The notes beneath the pieces are model-generated. The model saw only the letters and a program-made list of their open reading frames with translations. It had not been told where the DNA came from and did no database searches. The position numbers were made by a program, and so were the translations under genes. Source: Chloroflexota bacterium (lineage in GTDB: Bacteria; Chloroflexota; Anaerolineae; Aggregatilineales; Phototrophicaceae). From it: 64,000 nt of DNA. The stretch is from NCBI GenBank assembly GCA_026708115.1, contig JAPOVL010000046.1, positions 248,001 to 312,000 of the forward strand, in the 5' to 3' direction. Below, one piece after another: positions 35,393 through 44,688 of the stretch (position 1 is its first letter; every line of letters begins with the position of its first letter).

Positions 35393-36256
35393 ATGGACGA
35401 CCTGGAATTGCAGCAGTATCTTTTTGACGTACAGGGATACTTAGTCATAAAAAACGCCTTGAGTTCAGAAGAGGTAGCGGTTCTGAACCGGTTGATCGAT
35501 GAGCAAAACTTGCCGCCGCCAGAGCTGTCGCCTCGCTTTGGCAGCGCGCCGACCCTGGGAGCGTCGCTCTTGGCGGCTGAGGATGTCCCGGAAAGCAAGA
35601 TCAAGCGAGATCGGGCAGCGCCCGTTGGATCAGGGTTTCTCGACTGGGGGCAGCCCTTCTGCGACTTGCTGGATCATCCGGCGATCATGCCCGTGCTGCG
35701 CTTTCGCTTGGGCGACGCCTTTCGGCTCGATCGGCTCTACGGCATGTATATGCGCCAAGGCATGGGCTATGGCGTGCTGCATGCGGATTATGGCGCGACA
35801 TCCAAGCAGTCGCAGGTAGAGCCCGGCGAATACTATGCCTTCCGTACCAACCAGATTTATGACGGATTTATCGTGGTGGCTTGGGCGCTGTCCGATGCCG
35901 GCGGGGAGCTGGGCGGTTTCTGCTGTGTTCCCGGCAGCCACAAGAGCAATTACAGGTTGCCGCGGCAGATTGATGAGAACTTCGAGCAATCGCCTCACGT
36001 GATTATGCCAGAAGTGCCAGCCGGATCGGTCGTACTTTTCACAGAGGCATTAACCCACGGTACGTCCACCTGGCACGCCGAGCACGAGCGCCGGACGCTA
36101 CTATACAAATATTGCGTATCGCATATGGCCTGGACTTCAAAACGCGTGGAGATGCCAAGCGCTGTCGAATTGACGCCGCGGCAGCAAATTCTCCTCCGCG
36201 ATCCGGGTGATCCACTGCGTCATTTCCCGTCACTCTTTGAAGGGGCTGTAGTGTGA
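35393..36256 (+). CDS. phytanoyl-CoA dioxygenase (PhyH) family protein
   Basis: 287 residues from ATG 35393; AGGAG lies eight bases before it, whereas ATG 35375 has no site. The N-terminal FDVQGYLVIKNALSSEEVAV is the family opening. The iron ligands appear as HADYG (His and Asp) and a distal His in ALTHGTS; GGELGGFCCVPGSHKSNY is the family block between them. Such enzymes are Fe(II)/2-oxoglutarate hydroxylases. Substrate unknown. Confidence 0.88.
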   Translation: MDDLELQQYLFDVQGYLVIKNALSSEEVAVLNRLIDEQNLPPPELSPRFGSAPTLGASLLAAEDVPESKIKRDRAAPVGSGFLDWGQPFCDLLDHPAIMPVLRFRLGDAFRLDRLYGMYMRQGMGYGVLHADYGATSKQSQVEPGEYYAFRTNQIYDGFIVVAWALSDAGGELGGFCCVPGSHKSNYRLPRQIDENFEQSPHVIMPEVPAGSVVLFTEALTHGTSTWHAEHERRTLLYKYCVSHMAWTSKRVEMPSAVELTPRQQILLRDPGDPLRHFPSLFEGAVV

Positions 36257-36290
36257 GACCGCGTCACCATTTGCTAGAAAGGGACAACTA

Positions 36291-37061
36291 ATGAGAATGG
36301 CGCTTTTCGCGGATATTCACGGCAATCTGCCAGCATTTGAAGCCGCGCTTGCCGACATCGAGCGCTGCGGCGAGTTCGATCAGATCTGGTGCCTGGGCGA
36401 TCTGGCGCTGATGGGCGGGCAGCCGCATGAATGCATTCGGCGGTTGTGCGAACTTCGGGAAAACCTCGGCGATGACAATCTCCGCATCATCGGCGGCAAT
36501 ACCGATCGCTATCTGGTGACCGGGGAGCGCATCAAGCTGGCTCCGCCGCCAGACGAGGCCCATTTTCCCTCCTGGCGAGATAACCTGCTGAGCATGAACA
36601 GGATCTACGGCTGGAACGCGGCGCGTTTGACCTGGGACGATTATGACTTCCTGCGGCAATTGCTCGGGGTAGAGTTGCGGCTGAAAGTCGAGGGCTACGG
36701 TCAAGTGATCGGCTTCCACGCCATCCCCGGCCATGACGAGCCCGCTGCCTTGCGTCCCGACAGCCCCGACGAAGAAGCGGCTGACGCTTTGCTCGATCGC
36801 GCCGGACGATTGGCGCTATGTGGGCATACGCATCTGGCGATGGATCGTCAGATCAGCGATTGGCGGGTGGTCAATCCGGGCAGCGTCGGCTTGTCCTTCG
36901 GCAATCCCGGCCTCGCAGAATGGGCGCTGCTGGAGTGGGTAGATGGTGAACTTATTGTTGATTTGCGCCGTGTGCCGTACGATGTGGAGGAAACGCTGCA
37001 GACCTGGCAAACGCTCGGCTATCCGGAGATCGACTGGATCCGCTCGCGTTTGACGGCCTGA
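36291..37061 (+). CDS. metallophosphoesterase (YfcE/Icc-like)
   Basis: 256 residues. All calcineurin-like metal motifs are visible: FADIHGN, WCLGDLALMG, GGNTDR, HAIPGHDEP and GHTHLAMDR. AAAGGGACAA precedes ATG 36291. These enzymes hydrolyse phosphodiesters or phosphomonoesters with two metal ions. It begins 34 bases after the PhyH gene and may share its transcript. Substrate not determinable. Confidence 0.9.
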   Translation: MRMALFADIHGNLPAFEAALADIERCGEFDQIWCLGDLALMGGQPHECIRRLCELRENLGDDNLRIIGGNTDRYLVTGERIKLAPPPDEAHFPSWRDNLLSMNRIYGWNAARLTWDDYDFLRQLLGVELRLKVEGYGQVIGFHAIPGHDEPAALRPDSPDEEAADALLDRAGRLALCGHTHLAMDRQISDWRVVNPGSVGLSFGNPGLAEWALLEWVDGELIVDLRRVPYDVEETLQTWQTLGYPEIDWIRSRLTA

Positions 37062-37140
37062 GTATCAGTGCTTCGATATTCCTGAGAACGCGCCACGCGC
37101 TGCCCGTCGTTGCTCAGAAAACTGGCCCGGGAGACTATCC

Positions 37141-37533
37141 GTGAATCGACGACTTTTCTTCGGCATCGGCTTCGCGATTTGGCTGCTGGCGACCATCGTC
37201 TTTCGACTTCTCGGTCATCTCATCTTTCTTCACGAGGAACCTCCAGTACTGGCGCTGATTTGGCTTGCTACAGTCATTGCCTTGGCTGCTGTCGCCTGGC
37301 TGCTGTTTCGCTGGCAGCGGCTCGGGCGCGCTCAGCGCTTTGAAGCGGCTGTGCTGCTGGTGATATCCGGCATGGTCTTGGACGCCTTCATCACAGAAGC
37401 CTTTGCAGATGTTTTCCCCAACATGTCGGCAGGGGCGGCGGCTAGCTTTGGCGCCTGGCTATTGCTGGCTTATGCCAGCGTACTTTTGACTCCATTCTTG
37501 CCGGCGGGCGCGGATCAGGGCGATTCGACTTGA
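37141..37533 (+). CDS. DUF5367-like small membrane protein
   Basis: 130 residues from a GTG start with four hydrophobic helices (about 5-25, 37-56, 70-85, 97-118). The ISGMVLDAFITEAFADVFPN segment and SFGAWLLLAYASVLLT resemble DUF5367 proteins. Function unknown. Its 3' end overlaps the 3' end of the convergent gene at 37515 by 19 bases. Confidence 0.7.
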   Translation: MNRRLFFGIGFAIWLLATIVFRLLGHLIFLHEEPPVLALIWLATVIALAAVAWLLFRWQRLGRAQRFEAAVLLVISGMVLDAFITEAFADVFPNMSAGAAASFGAWLLLAYASVLLTPFLPAGADQGDST

Positions 37534-38744
37534 ATCTTCGGACGCCGCGCCCAGAAGCCCAGCGCCAAGGTCATGATCCCAATGGCAACGGCGAGCAAGC
37601 AGATGATCCAGATCTGCGTCAGCGGCACGGTCATCTCGAGTATGCTCGCGGGTCCCAGCGCAAAACTGTCGCGCAGGTAGATCTCCACCACGCCGCGACA
37701 ACCTTGAACGATCGTCGACAAGCCAGCGCCAAAGGCGATCAGCCAGAGGGGCGCGTAACCTGTGACGCGGCTGTTGCCGCCGCGTAATTCAGCGGCGACG
37801 CTGTTGAGATAGGCGCAAAGGATAGCCAGCAGCGCCCAGCTCATTATCCAGCCTTGCGCAGCGGAGAGGGCTGTGCCTTGCATGGCGCTGTTTGCACCAG
37901 CATGCAAGCTGATCGCGCCCAGGAATCCGCCGGCAACCAGCCAGAATAGCGCCGCAACGGCGGTCCAGTGCGGTGCCAGCGACCTGTCCGCATTACGCAT
38001 GCTCAGCGCGCGGTAAGCGTGACCAGCCAGGATCGTGTAACAAAGGACGATCAGGGCTGTGGCGCCGATGCCGATCACAGGCGGCAGGCCCAGCGGAGCG
38101 ATGCTGATCAAGCTGCCCCCTAAAAAAATCAAGGCTGCTACGATCTTGACGCCATCCTGCGCCCATTCCCGCGTCACGGTACTGAAACGGGTCATCAGCC
38201 AGAAAGCCACGCTCAGCGCGGCGACGGCATAGGCGACATGCCATTGAAAGAGCTCCAGGACCTTGTCCCAGGGCGAGCTCGCAAAGGGCTTTGCCAGCAG
38301 ACTCACGCAGGCCAGCAGCATGCCCGTTTGCCAGACGCGCAAAAATGCCGAATCCCCTTTGCCGGACCAGATCAATGCCAGTAGCGCCAGCAATCCGATG
38401 ACCATTGGCGCGTCCAGCAGGCTGGCGGGCGCAAACGGGCTGGCAATCAGCGTAACGCTGATCAGAGCGATCCAGGCGCGCTGGAAACGGCGCAGCATCC
38501 GCTCGGAAAGCCTGTCAGACGCCATTGTAACGCCTGCCCCTACCAGACCTGTCATCATCACCAGCGACAAGCAATGAGAAGCGAAGCGCTCGACCCCCGC
38601 TTCGTCCAAATGAAGAGCCAAGGGATTGGCTGGAAGCTGAAACAGCGCGCCCAGCAGGAAACCGGCGCTGTACAGGATCAGCAATAGAACGATCAGGCTC
38701 AAGAACTGATACTGGATCTTGCCGCGGGAAGACAGTCTGATCAT
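37515..38744 (-). CDS. polytopic membrane protein, about 12 helices, unknown function
   Basis: 409 residues, almost entirely hydrophobic, with about twelve predicted helices and few charged residues in them. His residues occur inside or near helices (FASHCLSLVMMTG, LFQWHVAYAV, APHWTAVAALFW), which loosely recalls haem-binding subunits such as those of the haem-copper oxidase fold; the pattern is too weak for a call. It follows the GT-like gene by 5 bases and so is part of the same operon. Confidence 0.65.
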   Translation of the reverse strand: MIRLSSRGKIQYQFLSLIVLLLILYSAGFLLGALFQLPANPLALHLDEAGVERFASHCLSLVMMTGLVGAGVTMASDRLSERMLRRFQRAWIALISVTLIASPFAPASLLDAPMVIGLLALLALIWSGKGDSAFLRVWQTGMLLACVSLLAKPFASSPWDKVLELFQWHVAYAVAALSVAFWLMTRFSTVTREWAQDGVKIVAALIFLGGSLISIAPLGLPPVIGIGATALIVLCYTILAGHAYRALSMRNADRSLAPHWTAVAALFWLVAGGFLGAISLHAGANSAMQGTALSAAQGWIMSWALLAILCAYLNSVAAELRGGNSRVTGYAPLWLIAFGAGLSTIVQGCRGVVEIYLRDSFALGPASILEMTVPLTQIWIICLLAVAIGIMTLALGFWARRPKIQVESP

Positions 38745-38749
38745 GCGAA

Positions 38750-40171
38750 TTATGTTGGCAATCGATAGACCTGCGCCGGTCCGTGGTCGAAAATACCGTC
38801 AACGGTAAAGCGCAATTGATAGTCCCTTTGGACAATCGCCAGCAATTGAGTAATGCCCGGCTCTCCAGCGGGGATCATATCGGGAAAGACTACAACCCAG
38901 GTCGGCAGTTGCCTTGACCATTCGTCGATCAAAGCTGGCAAAACAAAGTCGGGCCGGAAGTACCAGCGCCAGCCCTTGATCCAGGTGCCGGGCGGCAGCA
39001 AGCCCGTGCGGGGATGTAACTGGGGCGTGCTATCGGTTTCGGGCAAGACGAAGAGCGTTTCCTCCGCTTCGCTTTCGAGCAGCAATTGCGCGACCACCTC
39101 GTCGAATTCGTCATAGCCCAAAACTGCGCCTGGTCCCAGGGCGGTCGGGATATAAATGACCGCGCCGGTCCAGAGCCAGCCGACGCCGATGCCCAGCGCC
39201 ATGCCGGCGAGAATGGTCTGTGCGGATTGCCACTGGCGTGGATCTCTAATCTGGGGCAAGGTCCATGCCAAAACCATACCGGACATCACCGCGGCGAAGG
39301 GCAGCTGCCCCATGCCGTGGATCTCGCCGAAGCGCGGATAGAGTACGGTTAACGCCGCCAGCCATACCAGCACGAGAAGAAGCAGTCGCCGCTTGTCCTG
39401 CCGCAGCGCAAGCAACGCGAAGGGAAAGACAAGCAGATTGCCCAGCAGCAGCTTGCGAAATAGATCGCCATCGAGCGGCACGCCATCCATATAGCCGCGC
39501 AGGTTGAATGTCCAGTTCCAGAAAATGTAGCTGTCCAACAAGCCGCCCGCTGCCAGCGACAGCCATTGCAACGCCGGCAATGCCAGCGCCGCCAGCGCGT
39601 AAACGAGGGCGGACCTGCGGTCTTCGGCGAATACTAGCCAGACGCCGACGAGAGCGACGGCCAGCCAGGCATGCTGTTTGAACAGCGTCGCCGCGCCCAT
39701 CATGCCCCCCATTAGCGCAATTTGCTTGTCTGTCGGGCGTTCCTCTGCGTGATAGTATACGATCAAGGCAATCAGGATGCAGAGCGCCAGCAAGGTGTCG
39801 AAATAGAGCATGATGTTGCCGTAGACGGGCTCCCACCATACCCAGTAAAGCGCAGCTAGGGCGCCGGCGGACGACTTGCCGCTCAGCCGTGAAGCCAAGT
39901 GATAGATCAGCAATGTCAGGGCGACAACCAGCGCCGTATTGAGGACCTTGAGCAGCAGCGCCGGATCAACAGTGGACAGCAGTGCTTGAGCGCCAGCGCC
40001 CAGCAGGGAACTGCCGGGGGCGTGCTGCTCCCAGATATCGGCGAAGAGCGCCTTGCCCCGATTCATCATCCAGGGAATAGCCAACTGACCCGAATGCGCC
40101 GCCGGCGACAGCCAGAACAGGTGGCTCAGCACTTGAAACAGAACTAGGGGAAAGAGCAATCGGCGCGCCAA
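38750..40171 (-). CDS. membrane glycosyltransferase-like protein (GT39/ArnT-like)
   Basis: 473 residues if it starts at TTG 40171, which has GGAG six bases upstream and gives MARRLLFPLVLFQVLSHLFW. The open frame continues to 40261, but that part is translated family 1 repeat (40215-40293) and is doubtful. About ten helices; the first external loop has GKALFADIWEQHAPGSSLLG with acidic residues as in undecaprenyl-phosphate mannosyl or arabinosyl transferases, followed by a soluble C-terminal region. It probably transfers a lipid-linked sugar; substrate unknown. Confidence 0.7.
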   Translation of the reverse strand: MARRLLFPLVLFQVLSHLFWLSPAAHSGQLAIPWMMNRGKALFADIWEQHAPGSSLLGAGAQALLSTVDPALLLKVLNTALVVALTLLIYHLASRLSGKSSAGALAALYWVWWEPVYGNIMLYFDTLLALCILIALIVYYHAEERPTDKQIALMGGMMGAATLFKQHAWLAVALVGVWLVFAEDRRSALVYALAALALPALQWLSLAAGGLLDSYIFWNWTFNLRGYMDGVPLDGDLFRKLLLGNLLVFPFALLALRQDKRRLLLLVLVWLAALTVLYPRFGEIHGMGQLPFAAVMSGMVLAWTLPQIRDPRQWQSAQTILAGMALGIGVGWLWTGAVIYIPTALGPGAVLGYDEFDEVVAQLLLESEAEETLFVLPETDSTPQLHPRTGLLPPGTWIKGWRWYFRPDFVLPALIDEWSRQLPTWVVVFPDMIPAGEPGITQLLAIVQRDYQLRFTVDGIFDHGPAQVYRLPT

Positions 40172-40214
40172 ATCGAACTCCGGAATACCGGCCGGAACTG
40201 CCCCACATCCTAAC

Positions 40215-40293
40215 AGCCGCTCGGCGGCAGCGAAAGAGTCTGCCGCGCTCGCGCAAAACAATATACCTTCTCATCGCACGAGCGGCGCGGTTC
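40215..40293 (-). repeat. dispersed palindromic repeat, family 1, copy F
   Basis: Reverse orientation: AGCCGCTCGGCGGCAGCG first, then the CGCTCGCGC stretch and CTTCTCATCGCACGAGCGGC. It extends into the open frame of the downstream membrane protein. Confidence 0.7.
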
Positions 40294-40440
40294 ACTGCAG
40301 AACATGGGCGGGAAATCTGTCTACGCACACCGTTGTACACGGGTGGACCGACTTCCCCTACACCTGTTCCGGCTACATGATCTTTACGGCGGGGAGATTT
40401 GCGCTACAGTATATCAGAGTGAATCATTTGGACGAGAATT

Positions 40441-41064
40441 GTGAGCGCATACGAGGACAGCTATTTCGCGCACGGTCTGCGCTTGATGGACGTGGGCGAC
40501 TATGAGGGCGCGGTCGCCATGTTCGACAAGGCGTTAAAGCTGGGTTTGGGCGATCTGGCCGAGATCCACGTCTGCCGCGGCGAGGCGATGGCCTATTTGG
40601 GCAAGTGGCAGGCGGCGGAAGACAGCGTCAACGAAGCGCTGAAACTGCAGCCTTACCTGGCGACTGCTTATAACGAGCGCGGCAATATCTATCGCTTGCA
40701 GGGCATGTTGGACAAGGCCCTCAACGACTACACCATGGCCATTCATATCGAGCCGGATTACGACGAAGCCTTTTATAATCGCGCGCTGGCATACGAATCG
40801 CGGCGTCGCTATGCCGACGCCGAAGCCGATTTCACCATGGCTCTGCGGATAAACCCGAAGCTGGGACAAGTCTACGAGGCACGCGGGCGTGTCCGGGCCA
40901 AGCAGTTCAAATACGATCTGGCGGTCGCGGATATCAGCGCCTACTTGAAGAGCGGCGCGGCCCGGGAATTCGACAACCACAGCGAGATGCAGGGCTATCT
41001 GATTATCCTGCGCGTGCAGCGGCTCTTGTGGCGGCTCTTGCCTTGGCGGCGGGGTGGGTCCTAG
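40441..41064 (+). CDS. tetratricopeptide repeat protein
   Basis: 207 residues from GTG 40441. At least four 34-residue TPR units are clear, for example GLRLMDVGDYEGAVAMFDKA, AYNERGNIYRLQGMLDKALN and AFYNRALAYESRRRYADAEA. The C-terminal 40 residues are basic. No signal peptide or membrane helix. TPR proteins are protein-binding scaffolds; partner unknown. A 16-base string GCGCTACAGTATATCA just upstream is repeated before the gene at 57083. Confidence 0.85.
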   Translation: MSAYEDSYFAHGLRLMDVGDYEGAVAMFDKALKLGLGDLAEIHVCRGEAMAYLGKWQAAEDSVNEALKLQPYLATAYNERGNIYRLQGMLDKALNDYTMAIHIEPDYDEAFYNRALAYESRRRYADAEADFTMALRINPKLGQVYEARGRVRAKQFKYDLAVADISAYLKSGAAREFDNHSEMQGYLIILRVQRLLWRLLPWRRGGS

Positions 41065-41092
41065 GAGCTTGTGCTGACCCTTGCAGTTGCTA

Positions 41093-41188
41093 CGGGAGCG
41101 CATGGGAGTCGAACCCACCATCGCCTGCTAGGCGCAACCGATCACCGGTTTTGAAGACCGGGGCATCCACCGGGACACATCCACTCCC
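41093..41188 (-). tRNA. selC: tRNA-Sec (selenocysteine, anticodon UCA)
   Basis: 96 bases on the minus strand, longer than ordinary tRNAs. Reading 5' to 3': acceptor GGGAGTGG with GCGCTCCC (8 positions, one G-G mismatch, one G-U); a 6-bp D stem GTGTCC / GGATGC, as in bacterial tRNA-Sec; anticodon stem CCGGT / ACCGG with loop CTTCAAA (anticodon at 41152-41154); a long variable arm containing CGCCTAGCAGGCG; T arm GTGGGTTCGACTCCCAT; discriminator G at 41093. CCA is not encoded. The 8-bp acceptor, 6-bp D stem, UCA anticodon and G73 are all specific to tRNA-Sec. Confidence 0.95.
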
Positions 41189-41295
41189 CTCGGCTCACGA
41201 TTATAGCGGCGCGCCCGCCTTCGGTCTATATCGCGCCATTTATTGCGGGTATCATCGCCCCAGGGATTGACCAAAACCGACGAAAGGAATAAAAC

Positions 41296-41586
41296 ATGCC
41301 CGCCTATATGATCGTGCGCGTCAATGTCACTGATCCGGATCAATACGCCCAGTACACCAAGCTGACGCCGGGCATCGTGAAGAAGTACGGCGGCAGCTTC
41401 GTCGTCCGCGGTGGCGAAAAGCACGTGCTCGAAGGACCGCAGGTTCCCGAGCGCATCGTACTGCTTCAATTCCCCGATGTCGAGACGGCCAAGCGCATGT
41501 ACAACTCCGATGAGTATCAAGCGGCGATCAAAGTTCGCGAAGGCGCGGCCGAGGCTTCCTTTATTGTGATGGAAGGCCTCGCATAG
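41296..41586 (+). CDS. DUF1330 family protein
   Basis: 96 residues, the usual length. AYMIVRVNVTDPDQYAQYTK, KKYGGSFVVRGGEKHVLEGP, ERIVLLQFPDVETAKRMYNS and DEYQAAIKVREGAAEASFIV follow the whole DUF1330 (dimeric alpha/beta barrel) pattern. GAAAGGAATAAAAC precedes ATG. Function of the family is not established. It is 16 bases before the HAD hydrolase gene and likely co-transcribed. Confidence 0.93.
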   Translation: MPAYMIVRVNVTDPDQYAQYTKLTPGIVKKYGGSFVVRGGEKHVLEGPQVPERIVLLQFPDVETAKRMYNSDEYQAAIKVREGAAEASFIVMEGLA

Positions 41587-41602
41587 ACTTGGGGCGGGGG
41601 CG

Positions 41603-42280
41603 ATGAAACTGATCCTCTTTGATATAGACGGCACCCTGCTAATCTCCCGCGGCATCGGGCGCGAAGCGAAACGACGCGCCATGCTGGAAACCTTCGGCCA
41701 GGTCGGCGATCTCGACCAGCATGTCTTCGGCGGCAAGACCGATTGGCAGATCCTGGCCGACCTGCTGGCGCCCTTCGGCAAATCGCCCGCCGATATCGGC
41801 CGCGAAATGGCGACTTACGAGCGCGTAATGGCGCGCCACATGCGGGAAATCCAGGACGCTTACCGCGCCGACGCCTTGCCCCATGCCATGGAACTGGTGA
41901 GGACCCTGCGCGATCGCCACGATACGATCGTGGGTCTGGTTAGCGGTAATACGTCAATGACTGCCGCCATCAAGCTGGAAATGGCGGGCTTCAAGCGCGA
42001 CTGGTTCACGGTGGGCGCCTTCGGCAACGAAGCCGCCGAACGCGAAAAGCTGACGCGCCTCGCGGTGGAACGTGCGGAAACGAATACAGCGCGTTCATTC
42101 GACGGCGACGATGTGATCGTGATCGGCGATACCCTTGCCGATATCGATGCCGCCCGTGCCATTGACGCGCTGGCGGTTGCCGTATCCACTGGTTATACAG
42201 CGCGCGGGCAATTGCGCGATCGCCAGCCTGATTTTCTGCTGGATGACCTGAGTTCCTTCTTGACCGAGGTCATGGTGTAG
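41603..42280 (+). CDS. HAD family hydrolase (phosphoglycolate phosphatase-like)
   Basis: 225 residues. Motif I is LFDIDGTLL with the nucleophile Asp; motif II GLVSGNTS; motif III includes a Lys in EREKLTRLAVERA; motif IV VIVIGDTLADIDAARA. The cap domain lies between motifs I and II (about residues 15-90). It belongs to the Gph/Pgp-like HAD phosphatases acting on small phosphorylated metabolites in the cytoplasm. Substrate is not determined. Confidence 0.9.
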   Translation: MKLILFDIDGTLLISRGIGREAKRRAMLETFGQVGDLDQHVFGGKTDWQILADLLAPFGKSPADIGREMATYERVMARHMREIQDAYRADALPHAMELVRTLRDRHDTIVGLVSGNTSMTAAIKLEMAGFKRDWFTVGAFGNEAAEREKLTRLAVERAETNTARSFDGDDVIVIGDTLADIDAARAIDALAVAVSTGYTARGQLRDRQPDFLLDDLSSFLTEVMV

Positions 42281-42348
42281 AATGCGGATAAACCAGGAAG
42301 ACAAGTACCTGACCTGGCAGAACGCAATGTGATCGAAACCGGATTCCG

Positions 42349-43602
42349 ATGCAAATTCGCACTCCCAAGAAATACCAAGGCGTACAGCGGCGCAAGCTCG
42401 TAAGCTGCCGTCGGCTGCTCTTTTATCTGGTGATGCTGGCATTGATCGCCGCGGGCATTGCAATCTACTTGAATCAGGGGACGCTGGCGCCAATAGTGCA
42501 GGATGCGTTGATGGATACCATCCGCGAAATGGAGGATCGCGCCGCGACGATGGCCGTACCAGATCCAACGCCAACGGTCGATCCGCGCAACAAAGTGGTC
42601 GAAGCCAACAATTACTGGATTCGGGGCGCCCTGAACGAAGCCTTGGACATTTACACCGAAATCGCGGATGCTTTGCCTAATTCGGTGGAAGTCTTCCGGC
42701 GCATCGCCGTCGCTCTGATCAACTCTGCCCGGCCGGCCGAAGCGCTGATATTCGCCGAGCGCGCGGTCAATGCCGATCCCTTTTCTGCCGAGGCCTGGGC
42801 CATCCGCGCCTGGGCCCTCGATTGGGCGGGCCGGGATGGCGAGGCGGTATCCAGCGCATTGCACGCCCTGGAGTTGGATCCGCAAAACGGTCGCGCCGGG
42901 GCTTATTTGGCGGAAGCCTATTTTGAACTGGGTCAGGTTAGCCGTGCCGAAGACCTGATCGAAGAGATTCTGGCAGACGATGCGAACAGCGCGGAAGCCT
43001 GGCGCGCCCGCGGATTGATCAAGTCGGAGGGTCGATTCGACTATGCCGGGGCTGCGGAAGACTTTGCAACAGCATACGGGATCGCCGAGAACATGAACCT
43101 GGTCGCGATTGACCTTGCGCGTACCGAAACTGTGCTTGGTAATCTGGACACGGCGCTGGAAGTCTTGAAGGACGTCACGGAAGCCAATCCGCACAACACA
43201 CAAGCGCTTTATCTCATGGGTTTGATTTACCGAAACAACCTGGGCAACCCCTCCCAGGCGCTGCGGCACCTGCAAGATTGTGTCGATTTTGATGCCGATC
43301 ACATCAGTTGCCACTACGAGTTGGGGCGGGCCCAGTTGGAATTGGAGTTCGTGCAAGAAGCGGCGGAAACCCTCGTGCGCGCCATAGATCTGGGCAGCCA
43401 GAATCCGCGACACTACTACTGGGCTGGCGAGGCGCAGCGTAACCTCAACAACTGTACGCGCGCCATGTACTATTTCGATCAGGGCTTGCAAAAAGCGCGC
43501 GACCAAGACTTCAGCGAGTTGATCGACGCTCTCGAGACCGTAATCCCCTTGTGCAGGCAGTCTTTCCAGGTTGACGCAAATGAAGCGGCGGGCGACGGCT
43601 AG
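42349..43602 (+). CDS. membrane-anchored TPR protein
   Basis: 417 residues. A basic start (KYQGVQRRKLVSCRRLL) and one helix (FYLVMLALIAAGIAIYL, about 24-41) put the rest outside or anchored at the membrane. From about residue 85 to 395 are nine TPR-type units such as GALNEALDIYTEIADALPNS, RAWALDWAGRDGEAVSSALH and LMGLIYRNNLGNPSQALRHL. Likely a scaffold for envelope assembly. No enzymatic motif. Confidence 0.83.
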   Translation: MQIRTPKKYQGVQRRKLVSCRRLLFYLVMLALIAAGIAIYLNQGTLAPIVQDALMDTIREMEDRAATMAVPDPTPTVDPRNKVVEANNYWIRGALNEALDIYTEIADALPNSVEVFRRIAVALINSARPAEALIFAERAVNADPFSAEAWAIRAWALDWAGRDGEAVSSALHALELDPQNGRAGAYLAEAYFELGQVSRAEDLIEEILADDANSAEAWRARGLIKSEGRFDYAGAAEDFATAYGIAENMNLVAIDLARTETVLGNLDTALEVLKDVTEANPHNTQALYLMGLIYRNNLGNPSQALRHLQDCVDFDADHISCHYELGRAQLELEFVQEAAETLVRAIDLGSQNPRHYYWAGEAQRNLNNCTRAMYYFDQGLQKARDQDFSELIDALETVIPLCRQSFQVDANEAAGDG

Positions 43603-43637
43603 ATGGGTAGCCACGGGCCTTTACGACTTGCTAGCGG

Positions 43638-44417
43638 CTAGTCGAAGTATCGCAGGCTGTCTCTCATGTCGGCAACGCGGTCCATCTCCAGCACCATGAG
43701 CGGTCTGTTGGGCAATCGACGCAGCGCTGGCAACAGGCTTGAATAGTCGAGCACACCGTGGTCCCAATCGAAACCATAATGCTCGTCCATGACGCCGTTG
43801 TTGTTGTTCATGTGTAATTCGATAACCCATGTTCCCAAGGCATCGAGCCAGTCGTCAAAGCTGTAGTCTGGATCGGAGAATAGATTCGCATGGCCGACAT
43901 CGATACAGGACTTGAGATAGGGATGATCCAGTTCGCTCAGCAAGTTGCCGATGATAGAAGGGTCAAACTCCCACATATTCTCTATGGCCACCAGCACGCC
44001 GTATGCCTTGGCGTAGTCGCCCAGGGGACCCCAAAAGTCGACGTTGCGCTGATGCCAGCCTTCGCGATAAGAGTCGTTATGCAGCAAGCCAATGTAGTTG
44101 ACGTGGAAGACGACCTGCTGCACGCCCAGCTCGGATGCGATGCGAATGACGTGCTCATAGCGTCCGTATGTGAGATCGTTGATGCGTTGGTCGGGACTGC
44201 CAGAAGCCAGGTCCATGAACGGTCCGTGCATGGTCAAGGGACCCGGCAGACCGCCCAGTTCTCGGCGATAGCGCTTAGTCAGATCGCGCCAATCGCCATC
44301 AAGGACAGCGGGCACGGAAAATGCCGTGAGTTCTATGCCCAGCGCGTATTCCCGGGCCAGCGCAAGGCACTCGTCGAAATTGTATAGCCCGGCGCTGAGC
44401 AAAACATTGTCACGCAT
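43638..44417 (-). CDS. sugar phosphate isomerase/epimerase (xylose isomerase-like TIM barrel)
   Basis: 259 residues. AP endonuclease 2-like barrel: MHGPFMDLASGSPD, VVFHVNYIGLLHND, LVAIENMWEFDP with the metal Glu, CIDVGHANLF with Asp and His, and IELHMNNNNG with His at strand 7. These are the metal-binding positions of IolE/IolH and hydroxypyruvate isomerase-like enzymes. Substrate unknown. Confidence 0.87.
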   Translation of the reverse strand: MRDNVLLSAGLYNFDECLALAREYALGIELTAFSVPAVLDGDWRDLTKRYRRELGGLPGPLTMHGPFMDLASGSPDQRINDLTYGRYEHVIRIASELGVQQVVFHVNYIGLLHNDSYREGWHQRNVDFWGPLGDYAKAYGVLVAIENMWEFDPSIIGNLLSELDHPYLKSCIDVGHANLFSDPDYSFDDWLDALGTWVIELHMNNNNGVMDEHYGFDWDHGVLDYSSLLPALRRLPNRPLMVLEMDRVADMRDSLRYFD

Positions 44418-44688
44418 GCCTGGTCCTGATTGCTCGCTTGCGTTGATAAGCTTACACTATTGTTGCTAACCGTACTTCTAGATAAATGTTACAGCGATAA
44501 TAGCGCGCCTGCAACCGACGCCGAGGGTCGAGCGGACACACATCACAAGTCAAGCCGGCCCGGCTTCGCTGATCCAGCGTCTGCGCCGCTCGCGCGCTAG
44601 CCAGTTGCGAAATGCGGCTCGTCGGGGTTCGCAGCCTGTGAAAGGCCAAGATTCTCGATTACCATCGTCGCCTAGGGAGTTTAGTCAG

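Noticed and set aside
42193..43614. 473-residue open frame on the minus strand opposite the TPR membrane protein
   Set aside because: Antisense shadow; the plus-strand TPR pattern is clear.
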